Shown piece by piece: positions 55,006 to 64,000 of a DNA stretch of 64,000 bases. Source of the stretch: Notolepis coatsorum (taxonomy: Eukaryota > Chordata > Actinopteri > Aulopiformes > Paralepididae). A program made the translations under genes and the position numbers. The notes beneath the pieces were generated by a model, which made no database searches, had not been told where the DNA came from, and worked only from the letters and a program-made list of their open reading frames with translations. The DNA lies in assembly GCA_963971535.1 (NCBI GenBank), contig OZ020592.1, forward strand, positions 125,209,937 to 125,273,936, read 5' to 3'. The first letter of the stretch is position 1. Each line of letters starts with the position of its first letter.

Positions 55006-56305
55006 TTGTTGATATCTTGTACATTTAGATAATTGTGTTTCAATTTTGGTGGTTGATAATTTTGCAGTCATGGAAATGTATTAGTTGTTAAAAAAAATAG
55101 TCTAAGGAATAGTCATGCATGTTATTGGTTATAAACAGAGAATAGGAGGAGGGGATTGTAAGTAAAGTTGTTTTCATCATTAATCTTTCATCTCGGGCAC
55201 TTCTCTAATTCATGTGCCTCTTGAAAAGAGATGATGAAAACGACTGGTTAGTTATTGTTAGTATGGGAGTTAGGTAGATTTTCATAACTGCAAATTCATC
55301 ATCTGTAACTAATTCATGTTAATTAAGTGGTTCTCTGTTGCCATCCACCGCCAGGTGAGTTCATCAAGTCTGGGGTCACGAGTGTAGGCATTTGCATTGC
55401 TTTGTCTCCCAAGTGTAAATCTACATCTAAAGCGATACTTCCTACTATACTAAGTGGAGATACTAAGTTGAGTCTCTATAGGTGTGGTCAGACTGGCTAT
55501 TTGCATTGTCTTTCACTCCACATCGTCCTCAGCTGGTTTGAGTGTTCAAATGTAGATTACTTTGGGGTCTCAATTTAAATGATTGTAGCTGGTCTCACTT
55601 TGTGTCTTGTCTGTGTTCAGATGCAAATCACTGGAGTTTCAACTTTTGTGATACAATGTGTTTACACCCATTCTGCATCTTGACCCAGAGCCAGATCTCT
55701 TGGTTGTCTGTAAATACAAACACATGTTAATTTTCCACTCTTTTCTAAGACCATCTGAGTGGGTTCTCCTTGATTGTCTGTGAGCTTAACAAAACATCAG
55801 CTATTTCTCATCCATCCCGTCCTAGGATGTAATGATAGTGTTATCATTTATCAATCATATCGCATATGTACACAAGCATCATATGAATGTGGAACCACAC
55901 ATTTTGAATCATGTTTAAAATGTCTTACAATGGAAAGGGCTAGTTATCTTTCATTGGTTCTTTAGATAAACACATTAACTCAAGTGAATATAACCTAAAC
56001 ATCTTACTTTTAAACATAATCTATGTTGTTTGTGTTTCAAGTTTTCAACATTGAAAGCTTATAAAGTCTAATCTAACGCTGTTTTATGTGGACTACAATT
56101 CCTGTACTGCCATATACTGGGAACCGGAAGTGTTTGTTTAGCTCCCATGGTCAGTATGACCGGTACGCCCACAGATGTATTATAATTCTGAAACAGACAT
56201 TGTAATTAGCTTTATGTGACTTATAATGTGTAAATTAAAGCACATAAACACTCAAGTGATCTGAGATAGTTGTAATTTACTGTAACTGAGATGATAGTTG
56301 TGTAT

Positions 56306-56588
56306 GTACAGTTTCTACGTCAAATGACTCCCTTTTCTTGACTCCTTTTTTATCACAACCAGTACTGAATTTGCAAATCTGGTATGTCATAAATGTACAG
56401 ATGTAGCAGTACTGACTATCTGTATGTCATGTATGTCATAATATGTCCTGATAAATTGAAAATGGGGGACCCTGATGTAAACAAGACTAAAGTCTCTCTC
56501 TGGTCTGCATCCCCTTAACAATTGTGTATTGAGCTGTGCTGTATTGTACCCATTCTGCAATCTGTTAATAAAGTTTTCAATCAATCAA
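56306..56588 (+). repeat. 3' end of the CAAT-tailed LINE
   Basis: Matches the 3' UTR of the LINE at 38820-39112 (GTATGTCATAAATGTACAG, CCCTGATGTAAACAAGAC, CATTCTGCAATCTGTTAATA) and ends in CAATCAATCAAT. It inserted into the interior of the pol-less LTR element. Confidence 0.8.
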
Positions 56589-58257
56589 TGCATCTATATT
56601 TATGATTTTCATACTCACCGGGGACAGCTGTTGTGTTGACGTTGGATCCGTTACGTGTCGTCAGCAACCCGCATCTCGCCACCGCAACTCAACATTTTCC
56701 AATAGCAGCGCGCACATACATATACAAATAAAACATATACTACACGTGGATTTCACGCACCCTTGGCCTTGGGCACATTACACTTTACGTTTGCTTATGG
56801 ATAGTTTAATATAAAATAATAACTTAACGGCGCGCATAGCGTCACGTCATTGCTCCATGCGACGTTCGTGTGTTCTCATTCGCCTCGGAAATAACGCTTT
56901 GCAATTCATACAGTATTTTTCCACGAGCTCTCAATAGCCTGGAATTCCTATACCAGCGTTTTGTTACCGAATGAACGCGCCTGTGCATATGTGAAACGTA
57001 AACAAACTGAAACGATAAAACTATACTTCCCCAAATGGTTGTTCCCGTGGGCCGGTTCCGGAAATTACTATCCTAGTTTGTCCCCGTGAACTGCACTTCA
57101 ATGTTATTCTTTGTATAACGGTAACTCGTCTCTCAATGCTCGTCGCGCTATCCGCAGCCGGTTCTTGGCTCAATAAAGCAACGCGACGGGTCCTATAATA
57201 CTTGTGCACATACAAACGAGACTTAAACAGACAAACAAACAATAATACATATAAGTTAACGTGTGTGTATATCTGATTGTATTGGATCGCTGTACGTTTA
57301 GTCGGCCAACATCTGTTGCGACAAGGCATTTATCCCTTGATTTAACTACACATCGTTATTAAAATCATAACGACCGAACCTGACTTCGAAATTTACCAGC
57401 GATATATTAGATTATATATACCTTTTAATCATACTCTCGGCCTCTTAACCCGCGACTAACGTCCTGTTTAATGTACTTTCCGCGACTGATGTCCCGTTTA
57501 ATGTACATTTACGTACTCCCGGGACATCGCGTAATCATGTACTAACTAGGACATCGCGTGATCATCTTCCCGCTATCTGTATTGATCAATTGGTTAATTT
57601 AATCCAAAATACATCGTTTTCAGGAATGGAAGAGATTGTGAGCTTAGTTTGAGGTTGAAACAATGAATATTATGACGCTACTCTGGTAATTTCTAATTAT
57701 GATTCCATCAGCTTCTCGGTCCTACTTCCCGCCTCTTTGCAAAGGAATCACAGAACGTTTTTAACAGAGTAGCGTTTTCAAGGATATCACATCATAATAA
57801 GCTCACGTATCTTCTTTTGTTGCCTATATTTTTAGTCTGCATCAGCTAGACTAGGGGTAGCAATCCAACAACCTGTACTGTGTGCCTTAGCTTTTGGTCG
57901 GCTCCGACTCGACCTGGAATAGCACTTCAACCTTTGTGCCTAAACTTTTGGGACTAGCACATATAACCCATCCTTTCAGAACCGCCTGATAAGGACCCAG
58001 GTGCACGCGCGCCCTGGTAACGATTCTCAATACAGATCAGATATATTAATGCACATTATTCTTACTCAGCCATGATCTCAATATTTGACAACATTCTGTA
58101 ATATTCACCTGGCACAGAGAAAAGCGGGAAGGTTTCAATTCCTTTCCATACATTTTTGGTCGACCAGTCTATTATACTCACTTTTCTCTGTATAGTTGAA
58201 ACGATACAGCACGCCGGGAGGACGCAAAAAGTCCGTCACAAGTTCGTAGACGCCAAT

Positions 58258-58595
58258 TGTGGGATATTTGTAGATATCCTGATGAAGAATGTCTCAGTCA
58301 ACCGAGGCTTGGATAATAACAAGGTTTATTAACCAAACAGATAGAATTACATAGAGAGAATGGCTGAGGGTTTCCCCCCAGGTGGTCAGCTGAAATTACC
58401 CAGGTAAGAAGCCTTGATTGTGGTCGGGAGGAGCCCTTTATAGTTCAACAAGGGGGGTGTGTGGTCCCATTTGATAGGTCAGATGGGGGGGAGGGGGTAC
58501 AGGTTTGGGGACACAGGGGAGGGGGGTGATTCCACAGAGAGGGGGGGGGGCACAGGTAAGGGGAACATATTTACATGAGGACATATTATACCACA
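58258..58595 (-). repeat. right LTR (5' LTR) of the pol-less element
   Basis: 338 bp, same as 51565-51902 except for small possible differences in homopolymers. The minus-strand frame 58479-59057 runs from copia integrase into this LTR and is a chimera created by the insertion. Confidence 0.9.
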
Positions 58596-58599
58596 GATG

Positions 58600-59190
58600 T
58601 GAGCTGCATTTTGTACAGCATAAGGCCACAGTGTCTTTGGTAATCTCTTTTCTAATAATTGGCACCTTCCCATTTCAAATAAAGTCCTAAACTGTCTCTC
58701 AGCTGTGCCGTTTTGATGGGGGGAATAGGGGCATGATGTCTCATGTCTTATCCCTCTATCTCTCAACAGTGACTGAAAGGAGTTGCTTGTGTATTCCGTA
58801 CCGTTATCTGACCGTATGGTCTTGACTTGACCATATGGTGCACTATCTGCCAGGAATTTTTCAGTTGCCAATGTTGTTTCACCCTTGTTTTTGAGGAAAT
58901 AAACAGACACTGCTCCTGAGAAATCATCTGTGAATGCGATTGCATATCTATGTCCATCTTGAGTAGTTGGGTCAATGGGACCTGCTAAGTCAGTGTGAAT
59001 TAACTCTAGGGGGGCACTAGCTTTTGCATCAGGTTTCCTATTTCTGTTGTTGGTCAATTTTCCTTCAGTACAGACAGTCTATCTTAGTGTTACCTGTTAT
59101 CTTCATACCATCATCTACGTTACAATGTCCCATGATCTCATGCCAAGTTTTTACATCACAAGTTAAGCTCACTTTGTCTCTGGACATCAT
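58600..59190 (-). pseudogene. copia integrase, N-terminal part
   Basis: Minus frames encode a degraded zinc-binding HHCC part (WHEIMGHCN.. at about 59110-59160), then after a frame break the catalytic core: LELIHTDLAGPIDPTTQDGH with the first Asp, SDNGTEYTSNSF with the second, and HQNGTAERQFRTL with the Glu. It stops at AVQNAAHI where the LTR element entered, and its continuation is at 51564. The break near 59060 removes the spacing expected between the two Cys of the finger. Confidence 0.88.
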
Positions 59191-59194
59191 ATCA

Positions 59195-59719
59195 TTAATC
59201 AACACATGTTTCATTATTTACCGTTTCCAGGTAGTACAGTCTCTCATGCTGCTCTATGCGGAAAACAGCGCCATCTCTGTTGGTGACCAGGTTCTGTCCT
59301 TCTTGGAATGTCACCTTGTCTCCGTCTGCTGTGGCTGCTTGCACGGAGAGTATGCTCTGTGGATACGATGGGATGAACAGCGCATTCCTCAGTGTGATTC
59401 CGACGCATCTTCCATCTGAGTCCTGTAGGAACACCTCTGCGTCGCCTCGTTTCATTGCCACATTGTTCATCCTGGTCCCGTCAGCTAGTTCCATGTAGTG
59501 TGACTTTGGGTCAAATGTCTCGTCAAATCTTATGAACTTGTTTTCCTCTGTTATGATATGGGATGTAGCTCCGCAGTCTACCATTAATCCGTTTCTTCTG
59601 ATAGTGTCTGGGAGGAATCCTTGACTGACTGAATACAAATGTATGTTCTTCACGTTCTTTTCTGTCCGCCGTCTGTTTTGCGTCATCTCTCTGCTGGGGT
59701 TTTCTCCTGCATGTCTCAT
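59195..59719 (-). pseudogene. copia protease region
   Basis: A 174-residue frame contains the aspartic protease motif LMVDCGATSHI and LADGTRMNNVAMKRGDAEVF, then the gag-pre-integrase segment (VFRIEQHERLYYLE). It overlaps the end of the Gag frame by about 200 bases in another register, so a shift or an indel near 59650-59700 separates Gag from Pol. Ends at a stop before the integrase finger. Confidence 0.85.
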
Positions 59720-60566
59720 CGCTGTGTGTAGAACTTTTATGGTAGTTACACCACTTCGCTACACTGGTTCCTTTTTGCAGACACTCTCTTGCTATATGAC
59801 CACGGCCTCCGCATCCGTAACATGTCACAGATGATACGTTTACTTTCATCACATTGTCGGATTTTTCTTTAGTGTCAAACTTTTCTGTCTCCTCGTAACT
59901 CCGTAGTTTCCTCTTGAACTGGATAAACGTCAGTTCATCACTGCTCTGTGTCGTATGGATGGCAAAAGGCTTATACGTATCTGGAAGTCCTTTTAGAATC
60001 ATGGCTATAATTAGCCCGTCACTAATAACTTCCTTTGCATTTCTTAGGGAAGTTACTGCCTTTTCAGCTCGAATGATATAATCTGTCACCGTTTCACCAG
60101 ACTCTTTCTTCAGTGACGTTAGTTCTGTGTACAGGGCAATAATTCTTGGCTTACCCTGACTTGCGTAATGACTTCGTAGTATTTCGAGTGCTTTGTTACC
60201 GTCATCTGTCGCCTCTCTCATAACCAACGATAGACTTTTGTCATCCAGGAATTGTATTAGGTCTGCGTAGCATTCTTCGTTCTTGTCGTCATCTGGACCG
60301 TCCTCACTGGTGCAGAGTATCGTGTCTTTTAGTCCCATCATTCTCATGTGGCCGAGAAACGTCACTTCCCAAAGCTCGTAATTGTTTTCATCTCCGTCGA
60401 AAACTAATCTCTGCCATCGTCCTCCTGCGGTACCACCACGTCTGGGCCCATAACCTGTAGAGTTCTGTGTTCCTTCGCTCTCCATGTTCAATGTAGAGGG
60501 TTCTGTTGCTTCGTCATCAGTGTCGTTCAATGTAGAGGGTTCTGTTTCTTTGTCACCATGGCTCAT
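59523..60566 (-). pseudogene. copia Gag, starting inside the 5' LTR
   Basis: A 347-residue frame. Residues 1-37 are encoded by the LTR (60456-60566), residues 38-42 by the primer-binding site, and the rest by internal sequence. RWQRLVFDGDENNYELWEVT is the typical beginning of copia Gag. A zinc knuckle CYGCGGRGHIAREC (CX2CX4HX4C, residues 249-262) is near the end. Both Met codons upstream of the conserved part (residues 1 and 28) lie in the LTR, and the next is at about 74, inside the domain. Its last 65 residues overlap the protease frame and are probably out of register. Confidence 0.85.
60442..60455 (-). other. copia primer-binding site: half initiator tRNA-Met
   Basis: The plus strand reads CTGGGCCCATAACC, identical over 14 bases to the anticodon stem-loop region of vertebrate initiator tRNA-Met (CAT is the anticodon). 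It lies directly against the 5' LTR. Drosophila copia is known to prime from an internally cleaved initiator tRNA-Met fragment through a site of this kind. Confidence 0.85.
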
Positions 60567-60962
60567 ATCTTATCATATGTATTTATCCACACAAAGAACG
60601 CCTGATCCGTTTTGTTTCTTTTATGTGAATAGTTTATTTACAATAAGTGAACCAAACTTCTCCTCCATTACAAACACCCCAAACATTCCCAGCTGTGACA
60701 CACCCCTTTCACCCCTGTGCGCACTGACAGCTGACCGATGACAGCTGACAGCTAGATATACGTGCTCGGCTTCCCGCCACTGCGTCATGCCGTCATGTCT
60801 TTACGTACTGCAACAAGAACAAAACACAATACTTAGAATAGAGTTGCACCACATTTCCAATACAACACATGCCTATGAACGTCTAGGCTACTCACTACAA
60901 AACATATTAACAACCATAACATATGATCCCATTTTCAACATATGAGAACATATATCTCAACA
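60456..60962 (-). repeat. 5' LTR of the copia element
   Basis: 507 bp. On the minus strand it starts TGTTGAGA and ends CTCTACA. Its last 111 bases are open and encode the N-terminus of Gag. Within them the phrase TTCAATGTAGAGGGTTCTGT occurs twice. The flank is GCCGT (60963-60967). Confidence 0.92.
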
Positions 60963-60967
60963 GCCGT

Positions 60968-61277
60968 GTGCAAAATTAAATCAGATTCAAATGTACAGCA
61001 CACCATATACTGCTATAGTGGAATATAATTATATATACAGTATTGAGGCAAAACAGACGACGCATGTGTGTGTGTGTGTGTGTCTGACAGCTTGAAGTTT
61101 ATCATGATGATATGATGATAACGCATAACATAATAAAGTTTTCAATCAATCAATCAAACGTCTCATAACTCCCTGGCTGTCACGTGGCTGGTGACTGACA
61201 ACTTTTCTGAGCCAATAGGCGCTTTGCGCGACCATAGCAAGTCGCTTCCCAGCCGGGAGCAGCCGAGTGAGAGGTAC
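60968..61277. other. no gene; LINE tail and simple repeat
   Basis: Contains a short TG run (61067-61082) and a LINE tail (AATAAAGTTTTCAATCAATC, 61131-61150). Nothing else is recognised. Confidence 0.5.
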
Positions 61278-61613
61278 TGTGGAGCCTCGCTCTGAAGGCT
61301 GTGCGTGGCTCGCTCCCGCGAGAGTTCCGCGCCTCGCCACGTCAGATTTTCAGAGCAAGTCAGACAACATTCTAACCGTCATGCAACGCGCTTGGCGAGG
61401 CCGTAGTAAAACCTGCGCAGATCTGCGTCCGCCTATCCCATCTCGAACACGCCTATTGTGGAGCCTCGCTCTGAAGGCTGTGCTTGGCTCGCTCCCGCGA
61501 GAGTTCTGCGCCTCGTCTCGTCAGATTTTCAGAGCAAGTCGGACAACATTCTAACCGTCATGCAACGCGTTTGGCGAGGCCGTAGTAAAACCTGCGCAGA
61601 TCTGCGTCCGCCT
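61278..61613. repeat. tandem duplication, period 179
   Basis: TGTGGAGCCTCGCTCTGAAG starts at 61278 and again at 61457. The two copies share CAGATTTTCAGAGCAAGTC and GCGCAGATCTGCGTCCGCC with about a dozen differences. GC-rich with CGCG motifs. The frames over it are repeats of one another, not a gene. Confidence 0.85.
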
Positions 61614-61793
61614 ACGCCATCTGCGTGTTGCTTATTAACAGCGGAAGAGTGCAAAAATGCTTCCGCATTCGTCACCGCACGCCACTACGGTAATGCGCCT
61701 TTCCTTTCACGCCGCTCAGACAAATGCATATGGCATTTCCGCGTACATTGCAACGAATCACTTGGAACCTCGGCTGTCTTTAACTATGAGTGA

Positions 61794-61937
61794 ACACAAC
61801 GCAACATTGTAACGTTAACGTGTACTTTACTATGGAATATACATGTATATTATCGCGACGCGTCGTCAGACTAAACAGTGTTGTGAACACAACACATTGT
61901 AACGTTAACGTGTACTTTACTATGGAATATACATGTA
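61794..61937. repeat. duplicated 45-bp block
   Basis: ACATTGTAACGTTAACGTGT.. with TATGGAATATACATGTA occurs at about 61804-61846 and 61893-61937, two direct copies with an insert of about 45 bases between. It precedes the simple-repeat array. Confidence 0.8.
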
Positions 61938-62050
61938 AAATAATAATAACTAGACAATTCCACGCGGGGGAAATTGTGAAAGTGTGGGTGACGCCTGTGC
62001 ACCGCCGGCCAACGGGAGAGGGTCTCTCGCGAGTCTCTATGACAAACGGT

Positions 62051-63068
62051 ACACTATTACACTATTACACACTATTACACTATTACACACTATTACACTA
62101 TTACACACTATAACACTATTACACACTATTACACTATTACACTATTACACACTATTACACTATTACACACTATTACACACTATTACACTATTACACACTA
62201 TTACACTATTACACTATTACACACTATTACACTATTACACACTATTACACTATTACACACTATTACACTATTACACTATTACACACTATTACACTATTAC
62301 ACACTATTACACTATTACACTATTACACACTATTACACACTATTACACTATTACACTATTACACACTATTACACACTATTACACTATTACACACTATTAC
62401 ACACTATTACACTATTACACACTATTACACTATTACACACTATTACACTATTACACTATTACACACTATTACACACTATTACACTATTACACACTATTAC
62501 ACTATTACACTATTACACACTATTACACTATTACACACTATTACACTATTACACTATTACACACTATTACACTATTACACTATTACACACTATTACACTA
62601 TTACACTATTACACTATTACACACTATTACACTATTACACTATTACACTATTACACACTATTACACTATTACACTATTACACACTATTACACACTATTAC
62701 ACTATTACACACTATTACACACTATTACACACTATTACACTATTACACAATATTACACTATTACACACTATTACACACTATTACACACTATTACACTATT
62801 ACACACTATTACACTATTACACTATTACACACTATTACACTATTACACTATTACACACTATTACACTATTACACTATTACACACTATTACACGATTACAC
62901 TATTACACACTATTACACTATTACACTATTACACTATTACACACTATTACACTATTACACAATATTACACTATTGCACTATTACACACTATTACACACTA
63001 TTACACTATTACACTATTACACACTATTACACACTATTACACTATTACACACTATTACACTATTACAC
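62051..63068 (+). repeat. 1-kb array of mixed 8- and 10-base units
   Basis: The array consists of TTACACTA (8) and TTACACACTA (10) units in an irregular mixture, with rare variants (ATATTACAC near 62750, ACACGATTAC near 62890, ATTGCAC near 62973). The plus strand has no stop codon through most of it, giving a 380-codon frame that is a by-product of the repeat. It is bracketed by AGTCTCTATGACAAACGGT (62032-62050) and AGTCTCTACGACAAACGGT (about 63091-63109). Confidence 0.9.
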
Positions 63069-63109
63069 CGAGTACAATGGCACAATCCGCAAGTCTCTAC
63101 GACAAACGG

Positions 63110-64000
63110 TTCAAGAGATACACTGAGGGGGTGTGGCCTAAGGGGGCGTGGTCTAAGGATCGGGGGAGTGGTCAACATCTACCAATGAAAGGTGGTCAAC
63201 ATGGACCAATGAAAAATGAAAGAGGATATCCCTACTGAGTACAATGACACCCGCAAGACAGAGGGCGCTGTCCAGCAATTCAGTACTGCAACACAGTGAT
63301 GGGCAATGATGGGTTAAAGTGGATGAGGTCATTGGCAGCTCAGCCACGAGCCACACAGCTGTTACCAATCATGAGTGAGCCACGAGCCACACAGGTGATC
63401 ACTATGACTTGCATTTTCTAGCCAATGCATTTCTATGGAGGCAGATGCATGACTGCATTGTCACGTTGATTAAAAGAAAACTATAAGAGATGAAGCGTTG
63501 TGACGCGCACAGAAGCACTACAATGAGTAGGCGAAGGGTTGTGTGCGATATTGTGGCATTCGTGCGATATTGTGGCACTCCTTCGGCGATCGGAACAGAA
63601 GGCTAAAAACTAGTGAGAAAAAAGCGATTCCTAATGTGCGATTGCATGGCGGTCAATGGAGAGGAGAACCTTCAAACAAATGGTCGTCAGTTGAGATAGA
63701 AATGTCCAATTCCATTTATTTTTCTTTTGTGAGCGGACTGACAGCCGTGTCATCGTTTTGATGTGTTTGTTTTATTTCTACGTCCAAAATTGAGATCACA
63801 CTCGCAATTCACCCAAGGTAGGGGAAAAAAGATTATTTCAGCTGCTACACTCTAAGTTGCAATGCATTTCCAATGGGACCGGAATTTTACCGTTTAAAGT
63901 CGATTCGTAGCCAGACGGTGCGGTGAAACTTTACGAGTTCGGAGACCGCTGTTGCCATAGGCAAGCCGCTCGTTTTGATACCTTTCACGTGTATGGGGCG
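63110..64000. other. no gene seen at right end
   Basis: Contains a short direct repeat (GGTCAACATCTACCAATGAA and GGTCAACATGGACCAATGAA; AGCCACGAGCCACACAG twice near 63345 and 63376). No conserved protein, RNA or transposon terminus was recognised. Confidence 0.4.

Larger units (their letters stand above)
52862..58257 (-). other. non-coding interior of the LTR element
   Basis: No retroviral domain is recognised. A hydrophilic minus-strand region at 53821-54380 holds two overlapping frames (one reads RVRKSVLLTSHYTGG, the other is rich in T, R, P and E) and might be a gag or accessory remnant, but it matches nothing I know. Inserts inside are a SINE-like repeat (54845-55005) and a LINE 3' end (56306-56588). 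The part near 57400-58250 should be the leader. Confidence 0.45.
51565..58595 (-). mobile_element. LTR element without pol, inserted in the copia integrase
   Basis: Outer LTRs of 338 bp (51565-51902 and 58258-58595) with TG..CA ends are flanked by GATG on both sides (51561-51564 and 58596-58599), a 4-bp duplication that splits the copia integrase. Minus orientation is inferred from TATAAAGGGCTCC then TTAATAAACC inside the LTR, a primer-site-like TTGGCGTCTACGAAC next to the right LTR, and a purine-rich AAGAAAGAAAAGTGAG next to the left one. No protease, RT or integrase is found in 6.3 kb, so it must be mobilised by another element. Confidence 0.85.
48178..60962 (-). mobile_element. Ty1/copia retrotransposon, full length, decayed and twice invaded
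   Basis: Minus-strand element bounded by a perfect 5-bp duplication GCCGT (48173-48177 and 60963-60967). The 5' LTR is at 60456-60962 and the 3' LTR at 48178-49381. Removing a 7031-bp LTR element (51565-58595) and a hAT MITE (48286-48974), each with its target duplication, leaves about 5.05 kb, a normal copia length. The order gag, protease, integrase, RT, RNase H is that of copia. Several small frame breaks show it is inactive. Confidence 0.92.

Noticed and set aside
58479..59057. A 192-codon integrase protein with a proline-rich tail
   Set aside because: Its last part is LTR sequence of the inserted element; the frame is a chimera.
61984..63126. A 380-codon plus-strand open frame
   Set aside because: It is produced by the 8/10-base tandem repeat, which has no stop trinucleotides on this strand; there is no non-repeat protein sequence.

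Overview
The window looks like nuclear DNA of a ray-finned (teleost) fish. Two intron-containing vertebrate genes, fem1c and tmed7, lie on the minus strand in the same order and orientation as I recall for human chromosome 5q. The rest is transposon debris of a teleost kind: many hAT-type elements with 8-bp target duplications, tRNA-derived SINEs, LINEs with a CAAT-rich tail, foldback elements, one Ty3 and one Ty1/copia element, and minisatellites. No bacterial or phage genes are seen, and the species cannot be named from the sequence.

Layout. 1-11.8 kb: SINE, hAT and foldback elements, including a palindrome with a minisatellite core and a solo LTR. 11.79-26.72 kb: the first two coding exons of fem1c (minus), separated by a 14.2-kb intron built almost entirely of nested transposons. 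A LINE inside it has been hit by three DNA elements, one of which carries two more. 26.7-28 kb: fem1c 5' region. 28-31.5 kb: a foldback element, LINE tails and probably the tmed7 3' UTR. 31.5-40.2 kb: the complete three-exon tmed7 coding sequence (minus, 213 aa), with a piggyBac-like element in intron 2 and a broken LINE in intron 1. 41-46 kb: an apparently intact Ty3/gypsy element (one open 1289-aa Gag-Pol, LTRs with no difference seen by eye, 5-bp target duplication) inside an older foldback element. 46-47.6 kb: a 1.5-kb foldback element. 48.2-61.0 kb: a full-length but decayed Ty1/copia element (minus) with 507-bp LTRs, whose integrase gene is split by a 7-kb LTR element lacking pol and whose 3' LTR carries a hAT element. 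61-64 kb: a tandem duplication and a 1-kb array of 8- and 10-base units.

How it fits together. FEM1C is a substrate receptor of a CUL2 ubiquitin ligase that reads C-terminal degrons. TMED7 is a p24 cargo receptor of ER-Golgi vesicles. They are neighbours by synteny rather than by pathway. TICAM2, which lies between them in mammals, is not seen here.

The most interesting signals are: a copia primer-binding site matching the anticodon region of initiator tRNA-Met, placed at the LTR edge and inside the Gag reading frame; palindromic elements with a tRNA-like head in each arm; tandem or homopolymer repeats lying against splice sites of both host genes; and layered insertions whose order can be read from their target duplications.
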